The notes under the pieces are model-generated. The model did not search any database and had not been told where the DNA came from. It worked only from the letters and a program-made list of their open reading frames with translations. From the NCBI GenBank assembly GCA_001800085.1, contig MGUS01000126.1, positions 7,061-16,625 on the forward strand: 9,565 bases of DNA, in the 5' to 3' direction. The position numbers and the translations under genes were made by a program. This DNA comes from Elusimicrobia bacterium RIFCSPLOWO2_01_FULL_60_11. Lineage in GTDB: Bacteria > Elusimicrobiota > Elusimicrobia > 2-02-FULL-39-32. Every line of letters begins with the position of its first letter. The stretch's first letter is position 1. Below, piece by piece: positions 1-6,310 of the stretch.

Positions 1-743
1 TCGATGCGGGCGACTTCACGCAATATCTATTCCCCTTGACGTTCATGGCCCTGTCCGCCATTCTTTGGATTTTCCGGCGCCTTATCGGACGGGAACCCTT
101 GACCGCGGCGCTGTTCTTCGCGGGCACCCTGTTCCCCGCTCTCGGATTTTTCAATCTTTATCCGATGAGATTCTCCTTCGTTGCCGACCATTTTCAGTAC
201 CTGGCCAGCATCGGCCCCATTGCCGCCTTTGCCTGGCTGATGAATCGGTCAAGTGAGCGATCAGTCACTTATGGTCGAATTTCCTCCTGCGCGCTGATTC
301 TGGTTCTTGCCGGCCTGACCTGGCGCCAATCCGGCAACTACCGCGATCTCGAGACCCTTTGGCGCGTTACGCTCACAAAAAACCCGGAGTGCTGGATGGC
401 GCACGATAACCTGGCCAACCTGTTGGTTAAAAAGGGCAAGACCGGAGAGGCCGAGAGCCACTACCGAGAAGCGATCCATCTGAAACCCGACTATGAGGAA
501 GCCCGAAACAATCTGGGCGCGATCCTTCTTGGGAAAGGGAAGTACTCTGAAGCGGAGACTCAATTTCGGGCCGTGATCCAAATACGTCCGGATTACGCCA
601 AGGCGCACAATAACCTGGGCGCCGTCCTTTACCGCCAGGGCAATGAGCAGGGCGCCGTCACCTGTTTTAAAAATGCCCTTCGCCTGAACCCGGAACTCAA
701 AGACGCGCAGGACAATCTCAATGCCGCACTGGGGGTCCCATAA
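1..743 (+). CDS. Polytopic membrane protein with C-terminal TPR repeats (3' part)
   Basis: The reading frame is open from base 3 with no stop, so the gene begins before the window. A TTG at 36 is only an internal codon of the same frame. At least 246 residues are visible. Numbering from that TTG, residues 1-100 hold about four hydrophobic segments (near 4-14, 22-40, 54-70 and 81-96), with the sequence RFSFVADHFQYLAS at 45-58. This resembles the last membrane segments of TMTC/PMT-like glycosyltransferase-TPR proteins. Residues 116-232 form about three tandem TPR units, each with the N-L-G/A, A-x-x-x-Y/F and hydrophobic-x-P-D/E pattern (for example HNNLGAVLYRQG at 191-202). Such proteins are thought to be membrane-bound glycosyltransferases or scaffolds, with the TPRs binding protein partners. 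The catalytic N-terminus is outside the window, so the glycosyltransferase assignment is inference. Its base composition looks less GC-rich than that of the dap operon. It ends in TAA and converges with the SRPBCC gene. Confidence 0.85.
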   Translation, partial: DAGDFTQYLFPLTFMALSAILWIFRRLIGREPLTAALFFAGTLFPALGFFNLYPMRFSFVADHFQYLASIGPIAAFAWLMNRSSERSVTYGRISSCALILVLAGLTWRQSGNYRDLETLWRVTLTKNPECWMAHDNLANLLVKKGKTGEAESHYREAIHLKPDYEEARNNLGAILLGKGKYSEAETQFRAVIQIRPDYAKAHNNLGAVLYRQGNEQGAVTCFKNALRLNPELKDAQDNLNAALGVP

Positions 744-745
744 CG

Positions 746-925
746 GCCTCCCCTGACTTCCCATCTCCCCGGCTGAACGCCGCCGCCAAGAACTCCTACG
801 AGGCCTACATCCGGGGGGCGAAAGAAAACCCCGACGGCATCCTTGAGGACACCCCCGGGGCTTTCAAGATCTTGGAGCCGGTCGCGGTGAAGCTGCTTAC
901 TTCTTTTTTTTCTTCGTGCTCATAG
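746..925 (+). pseudogene. Coding-like stretch without a start; possible gene remnant
   Basis: One plus-strand frame is open from 671 (after a TAA at 668-670) to a TAG at 923-925. The part from about 776 to 898 looks like real protein: it reads KNSYEAYIRGAKENPDGILE and continues with a stretch ending in PVAVKLL, and almost every third base is G or C. The other two plus frames stop at 754-756 and 774-776. No ATG, GTG or TTG lies in the open frame, only CTG at 773-775 and ATA at 740-742. No ribosome binding site is visible. Its last codons overlap the 3' end of the SRPBCC gene on the other strand. I do not recognise the sequence. It could be the 3' end of a decayed gene, a deletion scar or a chance open frame. 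Confidence 0.3.
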
Positions 926-1454
926 CCGCGAATTCGGACACGGAATTGAGGCTCACGAGGCCTTTCTCGAATTCCCCGCCCACCATCTTGTCCATGTTCA
1001 TGAACACGCCCACCGCCTTGCAGAGGAAGCTGTTATCCCCTTCCATGCTCCAACTGACCGCGGTCTGCTTGCCTTCGGGCTTGAATGTGAACCCGGAGGT
1101 GTGGCTTGCTTTCATCGGCTTCAAGAACTCCAAACTGAACTTGATGAACTCGTTCGGGCGGCTCTCGACGATGGTCGAGCGGCCTTCCCCCACCTTCCTG
1201 TTGCCGGCCCAAATTGATACAGCGCCCACGCCTGCGGCAGGGCCTTCGTAGGACTGCTTCATCGCGGGGTCCATCTTCGCCCAGGGCGACCAGGCCTCCC
1301 AATTGCGGAGCACATTGACCTGCTGGAACACGACCACGGGAGGGGCGTTGACGACGGCGCTCCGTTCGACGTGGAAATGCGAGGGCAGGGTGGCGACATA
1401 GGCCGCGAAGACGGCCACGACGACGATCAGGCCGACGAGTATCTTCTTAATCAT
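897..1454 (-). CDS. Membrane-anchored SRPBCC (polyketide cyclase/START-like) protein
   Basis: The protein has 185 residues. Residues 5-22 are strongly hydrophobic after MIKK, giving an N-terminal membrane anchor or uncleaved signal. Residues 28-175 fit the SRPBCC fold as seen in polyketide cyclase/dehydrase-like proteins: an opening HVERSAVVNAPPVVVFQQV strand-helix, then NWEAWSPWAKMDP, a GVGAVSIWAGN strand pair, and a closing helix (KMVGGEFEKGLVSL). Length and layout match the common YndB/Pfam PF10604-like group, which binds hydrophobic ligands in a central pocket. No substrate can be deduced. The C-terminus is five lysines in a row, written by a run of eight A's on the coding strand. The start is supported by AAGGAG nine bases upstream (positions 1464-1469 as CTCCTT on the plus strand). 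It is transcribed divergently from lysA and stands alone. The family call is firm; the function is unknown. Confidence 0.85.
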   Translation of the reverse strand: MIKKILVGLIVVVAVFAAYVATLPSHFHVERSAVVNAPPVVVFQQVNVLRNWEAWSPWAKMDPAMKQSYEGPAAGVGAVSIWAGNRKVGEGRSTIVESRPNEFIKFSLEFLKPMKASHTSGFTFKPEGKQTAVSWSMEGDNSFLCKAVGVFMNMDKMVGGEFEKGLVSLNSVSEFAAMSTKKKKK

Positions 1455-1490
1455 AGGGTTAGATCTCCTTGTTATGAAGCGACAACTTCC

Positions 1491-1519
1491 ATAATATGAG
1501 TATACCCTAAAACTGCTAA
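1491..1519 (-). promoter_or_regulatory. Putative promoter of the SRPBCC gene
   Basis: On the minus strand, TTAGCA (1514-1519) and TATTAT (1491-1496) are separated by exactly 17 bases, a sigma-70-like arrangement with an imperfect -35 box. Transcription would start near 1484 and give a leader of about 30 bases carrying the AAGGAG site. A second -10-like TATACT lies within the spacer. This is read by eye only. Confidence 0.45.
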
Positions 1520-1522
1520 AAT
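1514..1522 (+). promoter_or_regulatory. Putative extended -10 promoter of the lysine operon
   Basis: TG at 1514-1515, one base, then TAAAAT at 1517-1522 form an extended -10 element. It lies only six bases before the lysA ATG at 1529, so transcription would start at or next to the start codon and the message would be leaderless. In agreement, no Shine-Dalgarno sequence precedes lysA. No good -35 box is seen, as is usual for extended -10 promoters. The 74-base intergenic space is too short for a lysine riboswitch, so L-box control is not present here. The element overlaps the proposed -35 of the divergent SRPBCC gene. Confidence 0.45.
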
Positions 1523-1528
1523 GTACGG

Positions 1529-2761
1529 ATGCTCAAATATTCGGGAAAATCACTTTACGCGGAAGGCGTTTCCGTCTCCGCCCTGGCCGGCAAGCTGGGC
1601 ACGCCCCTCTATGTCTACAGCGCCGCAAGGCTGCTCAAGAACTACCGCGCCTTCGACTCGGGCTTTGCCCGATTGCCCCACCTGGTCTGCTTCGCATTGA
1701 AGGCCAACAGCAACCTCTCGGTGGCGCGCACCTTCGCGCGCTCGGGCGCCGGCGCGGACATCGTTTCCGGCGGGGAACTTTACCGCGCTCTTCTGGCCGG
1801 TTTTTCCCCCAAGAAGATCGTTTTTTCCGGCGTGGGCAAGACCCGCGAAGAGATGAAGTCCGCCCTGGCCAAGGGCATCCTCTGCTTCAACGTGGAGTCG
1901 GTGGAAGAGCTCCAGTCCCTGAACGAGACGGCGCGGAGCATGAAAAAGAGGGCCCCCGTCTCCCTGCGCGTCAACCCCGAAGTCCAGGCGGGCACGCACC
2001 GCCACATCACCACGGGCACCAAGGAGAACAAGTTCGGCATCCCCAAGAGCCACATCCTTTCGGCCTATGAGACGGCCCGCCGCCTGCGCAACATTGAAAT
2101 TGTCGGCCTGCAGGCCCACATCGGCTCGCAGATCACATCCGTAGCGCCTTTCGAACGGCTGGTCATCGTGCTGCTCGAGATCGTGGACCAGCTGGCCGGG
2201 CGCGGCATCCGCTTGAAGCACCTGGACCTGGGCGGAGGGCTCGGAATAACGTATCATAGGGAGGTCCCCCCCACTCCTGCGGATCTCGCCCGGGCCTTCG
2301 AGCCCCGTCTGAAAGGACGCACGCTCAAGCTCCTTTTTGAGCCGGGAAGGTTCCTGGTGGGAGAAGCGGGCATCCTGGTGACGCGGGTGCTTTACCGCAA
2401 GAGGACGGGCCACAAGACCTTCGTGGTAGTGGATGCGGCCATGAACGACCTGGCCCGCCCCGCGCTCTACGATTCGTATCACGAGATCGTCCCCGCGCGC
2501 AAGAACGGGAACGCCAGGGAGACCGTGGACGTGGTGGGCCCGGTCTGCGAGTCCGGCGACTATTTCGCGCGGGCGCGGAGCATCCCTTACTCCGAGCGGG
2601 GCGATTACCTGGCCATCAAGAACGCCGGGGCTTATGGCTTTGCGATGTCGTCCCAGTACAACTCCCGGCCGAGGGCGGCGGAGGTCATGGTGTCGGGCAG
2701 GAAGTGGCGCGTGGTGAGAAAGCGGGAGACATTAGAGGACCTGATCCGTGGCGAAAAATAG
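1529..2761 (+). CDS. lysA: Diaminopimelate decarboxylase
   Basis: This enzyme decarboxylates meso-diaminopimelate to L-lysine, the last step of the DAP pathway, using pyridoxal phosphate in the cytoplasm. The 410 residues match the usual LysA length. Residues 26-280 form the alanine-racemase-like barrel: the PLP lysine is K58 in CFALKANSN, with HIGSQ at 197-201, the glycine-rich phosphate loop GGGLG at 235-239, and EPGR at 271-274. The C-terminal beta domain carries CESGDYFAR at 340-348, supplying the active-site cysteine and acidic residues from the partner subunit, and the closing AYGFAMSSQYNSRPR region with Y377. The ATG at 1529 gives the standard N-terminus (LKYSGKSLYAEG); the ATG at 1521 is in another frame. 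It is the first gene of the operon and overlaps dapF by 14 bases. Confidence 0.97.
   Translation: MLKYSGKSLYAEGVSVSALAGKLGTPLYVYSAARLLKNYRAFDSGFARLPHLVCFALKANSNLSVARTFARSGAGADIVSGGELYRALLAGFSPKKIVFSGVGKTREEMKSALAKGILCFNVESVEELQSLNETARSMKKRAPVSLRVNPEVQAGTHRHITTGTKENKFGIPKSHILSAYETARRLRNIEIVGLQAHIGSQITSVAPFERLVIVLLEIVDQLAGRGIRLKHLDLGGGLGITYHREVPPTPADLARAFEPRLKGRTLKLLFEPGRFLVGEAGILVTRVLYRKRTGHKTFVVVDAAMNDLARPALYDSYHEIVPARKNGNARETVDVVGPVCESGDYFARARSIPYSERGDYLAIKNAGAYGFAMSSQYNSRPRAAEVMVSGRKWRVVRKRETLEDLIRGEK
2735..2739 (+). promoter_or_regulatory. Ribosome binding site deciding the dapF GTG start
   Basis: GAGGA lies eight bases before the GTG at 2748, inside the end of lysA. It supports that GTG as the start, which gives the normal DapF N-terminus. 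Confidence 0.6.
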
Positions 2762-3581
2762 CGCATATCCCTTTTACAAGATGAGCGGAGGCGGGAACGA
2801 CTTCGTCATCTTCGACAACCGGAAGAAGACCCTTCCGGAGGACTACTCCGCTCTGGCCAAAAAGGTGTGCCACCGGAAGTTCTCCATAGGCGCCGACGGC
2901 CTCCTGGTGCTCGAAGAAGCCCCTTCCGCCGATTTCCGCATGGTCTATTACAACGCCGACGGCTCCCGCGCGGAGATGTGCGGCAACGGCGCTCGCTGCA
3001 TCGCCCGCTTCGCCAACGTCCTGAAGGCCGCGCCCGCCAAGATGAAGTTCGAGACGGACGCCGGGACCGTGGGCGCCGAGGTCGGGGAGGAATCCGTCAA
3101 GGTCACGCTGGTGAACCCCAAGGACATGCGCCTGGACTTCCCTTTGAAGATGGACGACCAGAAGGAGTTCAACGCCTCCTTCATCAACACGGGCGTGCCC
3201 CACGTCATCGTGATGGTCACCGACGCCGAAAAGATATCGGTGGATGAGCTGGGCCGGAAGATCCGCTACCACAGGGATTTCGCCCCGGCGGGGACCAACG
3301 CCAATTTCGTCCAGCTGGTGGACGCCCATCATCTGGCCGTGCGCACCTATGAGCGCGGGGTGGAGGAAGAAACCCTCGCCTGCGGCACGGGAGTGACGGC
3401 GGCCGCGGTCGTTTTCGGGGCCAAGAAGCTCGTGGAGTCCCCCGTGGACTGTCTGACCAAGGGCGGCGAGACCCTGCGCGTCCATTTCCGCATCACAGAG
3501 ACAGGACAGAGAAAGGCCATCACCGACGTGGTGCTGGAAGGCCCCGCCACGGTCAGTTATCACGGGGAGGTCATTCTCTGA
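2748..3581 (+). CDS. dapF: Diaminopimelate epimerase
   Basis: This enzyme interconverts LL- and meso-diaminopimelate without a cofactor, using two cysteines as base and acid. The 277 residues form the two mirrored DapF halves. The first holds KMSGGGNDFVIFD (residues 11-23) and the catalytic C78 in EMCGNGARCIARF. The second holds NTGVPHVIV (148-156), PAGTNANFVQL (180-190) and the catalytic C212 in EEETLACGTGVTAA. All family landmarks are intact. Translation starts at GTG, inside the end of lysA, with a good upstream GAGGA. The TGA stop shares its A with the ATG of dapA, so the two are translationally coupled. The product feeds both lysine synthesis by LysA and, presumably, meso-DAP supply for peptidoglycan. 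Confidence 0.97.
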   Translation: MAKNSAYPFYKMSGGGNDFVIFDNRKKTLPEDYSALAKKVCHRKFSIGADGLLVLEEAPSADFRMVYYNADGSRAEMCGNGARCIARFANVLKAAPAKMKFETDAGTVGAEVGEESVKVTLVNPKDMRLDFPLKMDDQKEFNASFINTGVPHVIVMVTDAEKISVDELGRKIRYHRDFAPAGTNANFVQLVDAHHLAVRTYERGVEEETLACGTGVTAAAVVFGAKKLVESPVDCLTKGGETLRVHFRITETGQRKAITDVVLEGPATVSYHGEVIL

Positions 3582-4468
3582 TGTTCACGGGTTCCTGCGT
3601 CGCGTTGGTGACGCCGTTCAAGAACGGCCGCGTGGACGGCAAGACGATGCGCGAGCTGGTGGAATTCCAGATCGAGAACGGGACTTCGGCCATCGTCCCC
3701 TGCGGCTCCACGGGGGAATCGGCCACGCTCACCCACGCCGAGCACCACCGCGTGGTCGAGATGGTGGTCAAGACCGCCCGGGGCCGCATCCCCATCATCG
3801 CGGGGACGGGTTCCAATTCGACCGCGGAGACCATCTCGCTGACGCGCCACGCCAAGCAGGCGGGCGCCGACGCCGCCCTCATCATCATCCCCTATTACAA
3901 CCGGCCCACCCAGGACGGCATCGCGGAGCATTTCTACCAGGTCGCCAAGACCGTGCCCATCCCCATCATCGTCTACAACATCCCGAGCCGCACGGGGACG
4001 AACCTTCTGCCTTCGACCCTGGCCAGGATTGCGGCACGGAGCCGGAACATCGTGGGCATCAAGGAATCCTCCGGGGACCTGGAACAGATCTCCGAGATCG
4101 CCCGCGCGTTCACGGGAAAAAAATTCTCCGTCTTCTGCGGCGATGATTCGCTCACGCCTCCCGTCCTCTCCATCGGCGGCAAAGGCGTGATATCCGTCCT
4201 GGCCAACATCGCTCCGCGCGACGTCCAGGATCTCTGCACCTCCGTCATGCAGGGCGACCCGGACCGGGCCCAGGCCCTGCACCTGAAGATGTCCCCCCTC
4301 GTCAAGGCGCTCTTCATCGAGACGAACCCCGGCCCCATCAAGACGGCCATGGCCTACCTCGGCATGTGCTCCGCCGAGATGCGCCTGCCCCTATTCCACA
4401 TGCGGGCGGAGAACAAGGCCAAACTCATACGGGCCATCAAGGCCTACGGGCTCAAGAGACCCGCATGA
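3581..4468 (+). CDS. dapA: 4-hydroxy-tetrahydrodipicolinate synthase
   Basis: This enzyme condenses pyruvate with L-aspartate-4-semialdehyde, the committed step of the DAP pathway, through a Schiff base on a lysine. The 295 residues are a typical single TIM-barrel DapA. K161 in IVGIKESSGD is the Schiff-base lysine. Y132 and R137 in VYNIPSRTG are the catalytic tyrosine and the carboxylate-binding arginine. Y106 in PYYNRPTQ corresponds to the tyrosine donated across the dimer. The triad threonine (Thr44 of E. coli) is replaced by S43 in GSTGES, a conservative change. The ATG at 3581 is preceded by GGGGAGG (3564-3570). Whether lysine inhibits the enzyme cannot be judged from sequence. The gene overlaps dapB by four bases (ATGA). 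Confidence 0.97.
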   Translation: MFTGSCVALVTPFKNGRVDGKTMRELVEFQIENGTSAIVPCGSTGESATLTHAEHHRVVEMVVKTARGRIPIIAGTGSNSTAETISLTRHAKQAGADAALIIIPYYNRPTQDGIAEHFYQVAKTVPIPIIVYNIPSRTGTNLLPSTLARIAARSRNIVGIKESSGDLEQISEIARAFTGKKFSVFCGDDSLTPPVLSIGGKGVISVLANIAPRDVQDLCTSVMQGDPDRAQALHLKMSPLVKALFIETNPGPIKTAMAYLGMCSAEMRLPLFHMRAENKAKLIRAIKAYGLKRPA

Positions 4469-5181
4469 CCCCGATCATCGTCTTCGGCGCGGCCGGCCGC
4501 ATGGGGACCCGGATCCTCGAATTGGCCGCGGAGGACCCCGGATTCGAGGTCGCCGGCGCCGTAGAGCACGACGGCCACGCATCCTTGGGGACGAGGATCC
4601 TGAACGGAAAAATCATCATCACATCGGACCTGAGCGCCTTGAAGGGCAAGGCCCGTTCCGCCGTCGATTTCACGACGCCGCAAGCGACCCTGGCCCACCT
4701 GGAGATCCTCTCCGGCTGGAAAGGCACGGCCGCGGTCGTCGGCACGACCGGGTTCTCGGAAAAAGAGAAGGGCTGGATCAAGGATTTCTCCCGCAAGATG
4801 CCCATCGTGATGTCGCCCAACATGAGCCGGGGCGTGAACCTGATGCTCCGCCTTGTGGCGGAGTCGGCCCGCCTACTGGACGGCTACAAGATCGACATCG
4901 TCGAGGCGCACCATGTCCACAAGAAGGACGCGCCTTCGGGCACCGCGCTCGCCCTGGCGGGACAGATCCCTCATAAGGTCGAGATCCGCTCCATCCGCGA
5001 AGGCGAGATCGTGGGAGAGCACACGGTGGGTTTCGAAACGGAGGGGGAACGGCTCGAGATCAAGCACATCGCCCGCTCGCGGGACGCTTTCGCGGCGGGC
5101 GCCCTGGACGCGGCCGTTTGGGCGGCCAAAGCGGGCCGCAAGCCCGGACTTTATTCCATGAAAGACGTCCTCGGAGGATGA
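4465..5181 (+). CDS. dapB: 4-hydroxy-tetrahydrodipicolinate reductase
   Basis: This enzyme reduces the DapA product to tetrahydrodipicolinate with NAD(P)H. The ATG at 4465, overlapping the dapA stop as ATGA, gives 238 residues and places the Rossmann nucleotide motif GAAGRMG at residues 8-14, as in the family. A longer reading from 4366 lies inside dapA and is unlikely. Further landmarks are VDFTTPQ at 67-73, VVGTTGFSEKE at 91-101, SPNMSRGVN at 117-125, and the signature AHHVHKKDAPSGTA at 148-161, which carries the catalytic histidine pair H149/H150 and lysine K153. The C-terminal GLYSMKDVLG is also typical. It is shorter than the 273-residue E. coli enzyme, as in several other phyla. The ribosome site is weak, so coupling to dapA is likely. 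Confidence 0.96.
   Translation: MTPIIVFGAAGRMGTRILELAAEDPGFEVAGAVEHDGHASLGTRILNGKIIITSDLSALKGKARSAVDFTTPQATLAHLEILSGWKGTAAVVGTTGFSEKEKGWIKDFSRKMPIVMSPNMSRGVNLMLRLVAESARLLDGYKIDIVEAHHVHKKDAPSGTALALAGQIPHKVEIRSIREGEIVGEHTVGFETEGERLEIKHIARSRDAFAAGALDAAVWAAKAGRKPGLYSMKDVLGG
5173..5177 (+). promoter_or_regulatory. Shine-Dalgarno-like GGAGG abutting the FAH start
   Basis: GGAGG touches the ATG at 5178 with no spacer, too close for normal initiation. The ATG overlaps the dapB stop (ATGA), so re-initiation by ribosomes finishing dapB is the likely mode. Confidence 0.4.
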
Positions 5182-5939
5182 TCTTCCTGCGGTTCGAATC
5201 CCACGGAGAAGCGCAGTACGGCGTCATCGACCGCCATGACATCACCCCTATCTCGCCCCACCCGTTCGGGCCCTATGAAGAAACGGACGACCCCATCCCT
5301 CTTGCCGAAGTCCGCCTGCTGGCACCCGTCGCGCCCGGCAAGATCGTCGCCGTGGGCATGAACTACAAGGCCCACGTCAAGGAAATGGGCCGCGAGATCC
5401 CGGAGGAGCCCGTGCTCTTCATGAAGCCCCCTTCCGGCGTCATCGGTTCACAGGACGCCATCCTTTATCCTAAAATGTCCACTCATGTGGACTATGAGGC
5501 CGAACTCGCCGTGGTGATCAAGAAGAAGGCGAAGGACGTCGCTGAAAAGGACGCTCTCGATTTCGTCTTCGGCTACACCTGCTTCAACGACGTGACCGCC
5601 CGCGACCTGCAGAAGAAAGACAACCAGTGGACGCGCGCCAAGGGTTTCGACACCTTCGCTCCCATCGGCCCCTGGATCGTGACGGACCTGGATCCGGGCC
5701 ATCTGCCCATCGAGTGCCATTTGAACGGCGCGGTCAAGCAGAAGGGGAACACGCGGGACATGATCTTCAGCGTCCCCTACTTGGTCTCTTTCATCTCCCG
5801 CGTCATGACCCTGGAGCCGGGGGACGTCATCGCCACGGGCACGCCGCCGGGCATCGGCCCCATGCAGACGGGGGACAGGGTGGACGTGAGCATCGAAGGG
5901 ATCGGGGTCCTGAGGAACACGGTGGAGGCCGGAACATGA
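5178..5939 (+). CDS. Fumarylacetoacetate hydrolase (FAH) family protein, FAHD1-like
   Basis: The 253-residue protein has a short N-terminal domain (about 1-50) and the FAH fold from about residue 55. The metal triad is visible: E107 and E109 in VDYEAELAVV and D138 in CFNDVTARD. NYKAHVKEM at 62-70 gives H66 and E69, which match the His-Glu dyad of the FAHD1 lid. RAKGFDTFAPIGPW at 153-166 and TGTPPGIG near the end are further family marks. Relatives hydrolyse acylpyruvates, decarboxylate or tautomerise oxaloacetate, or isomerise hydroxymuconate compounds; sequence alone cannot choose among them. It overlaps dapB and the next gene by four bases each, so it is co-expressed with lysine synthesis, where it has no textbook role. 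An oxaloacetate- or pyruvate-linked function is my inference. The start was chosen for its family-like N-terminus and the ATGA overlap. Confidence 0.92.
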   Translation: MIFLRFESHGEAQYGVIDRHDITPISPHPFGPYEETDDPIPLAEVRLLAPVAPGKIVAVGMNYKAHVKEMGREIPEEPVLFMKPPSGVIGSQDAILYPKMSTHVDYEAELAVVIKKKAKDVAEKDALDFVFGYTCFNDVTARDLQKKDNQWTRAKGFDTFAPIGPWIVTDLDPGHLPIECHLNGAVKQKGNTRDMIFSVPYLVSFISRVMTLEPGDVIATGTPPGIGPMQTGDRVDVSIEGIGVLRNTVEAGT

Positions 5940-6310
5940 ACCTCCTGAAAAAACTCTGGATGGGAACGATGGACCTTTTCTCGGACCGGGAAGAGCCGGA
6001 CGAACCGTTCTACGACCCGGTGCATCTGGCCGGCGTGATCACGGCCGTCCTATTCTCCTTCGGGGCCGTTTTCTGGCTCCTCTGGACCCTGCTCGTGTTC
6101 GGGGGCGGGCTACCCCGCAAGATCGGCCCGGCTTTCCAAGTCCTGTTCACCGATAAGAAACTTTCAGATTTCGGGTGGGTGGGTTACCCCTACGAGCTCG
6201 GCGTCTTCGAAGGGTTCGCCGCCAATCTCATGGCTTTAGTCCTGACCATCGCGTTGATCACGGGGCTCTGGTGGATCCTGGTGAAAGGAAGATACTCCCG
6301 TGGCCGTTGA
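5936..6310 (+). CDS. Unrecognised two-TM small membrane protein in the lysine operon
   Basis: The ATG at 5936 overlaps the FAH stop (ATGA) and is preceded by GGAGG (5924-5928) at a seven-base spacing. The product has 124 residues. Residues 1-12 are a basic, amphipathic segment and 17-29 are acidic (DREEPDEPFYDPV). Hydrophobic helices lie at about 31-57 and 94-116. The loop between them contains KKLSDFGWVGYPYELG, and the tail is basic (KGRYSRGR). By the positive-inside rule, both ends would face the cytoplasm and the loop of about 36 residues would face outward. I recognise no family or catalytic motif. The gene overlaps dapL by 11 bases, and good codon use and a proper ribosome site argue that it is real. 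Function is unknown; membrane recruitment or transport linked to lysine/DAP metabolism is only a possibility. Confidence 0.85.
   Translation: MNLLKKLWMGTMDLFSDREEPDEPFYDPVHLAGVITAVLFSFGAVFWLLWTLLVFGGGLPRKIGPAFQVLFTDKKLSDFGWVGYPYELGVFEGFAANLMALVLTIALITGLWWILVKGRYSRGR
6285..6291 (+). promoter_or_regulatory. Ribosome binding site deciding the dapL GTG start
   Basis: AAGGAAG ends eight bases before the GTG at 6300, within the end of the upstream membrane-protein gene. It supports the GTG start. Confidence 0.6.

Noticed and set aside
885..912. Possible intrinsic terminator for the TPR gene before the T8 run
   Set aside because: The best stem upstream of the T's is only 4-5 base pairs with mismatches, and the T-run is explained by Lys codons of the SRPBCC gene.
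1455..1528. Lysine riboswitch upstream of lysA
   Set aside because: The whole gap is 74 bases, AT-rich and without structured helices; an L-box is much longer.
1550..2482. 310-codon minus-strand open frame inside lysA
   Set aside because: lysA is complete with all catalytic motifs; the opposite frame is a codon-bias artefact.
4366..4464. Longer N-terminus for dapB starting inside dapA
   Set aside because: The extra 33 residues are an out-of-frame reading of dapA; the family N-terminus and Rossmann motif fit the ATG at 4465.
5118..5177. Longer N-terminus for the FAH protein
   Set aside because: The extra 20 residues overlap dapB out of frame, and the ATGA junction at 5178 gives the family-like start.
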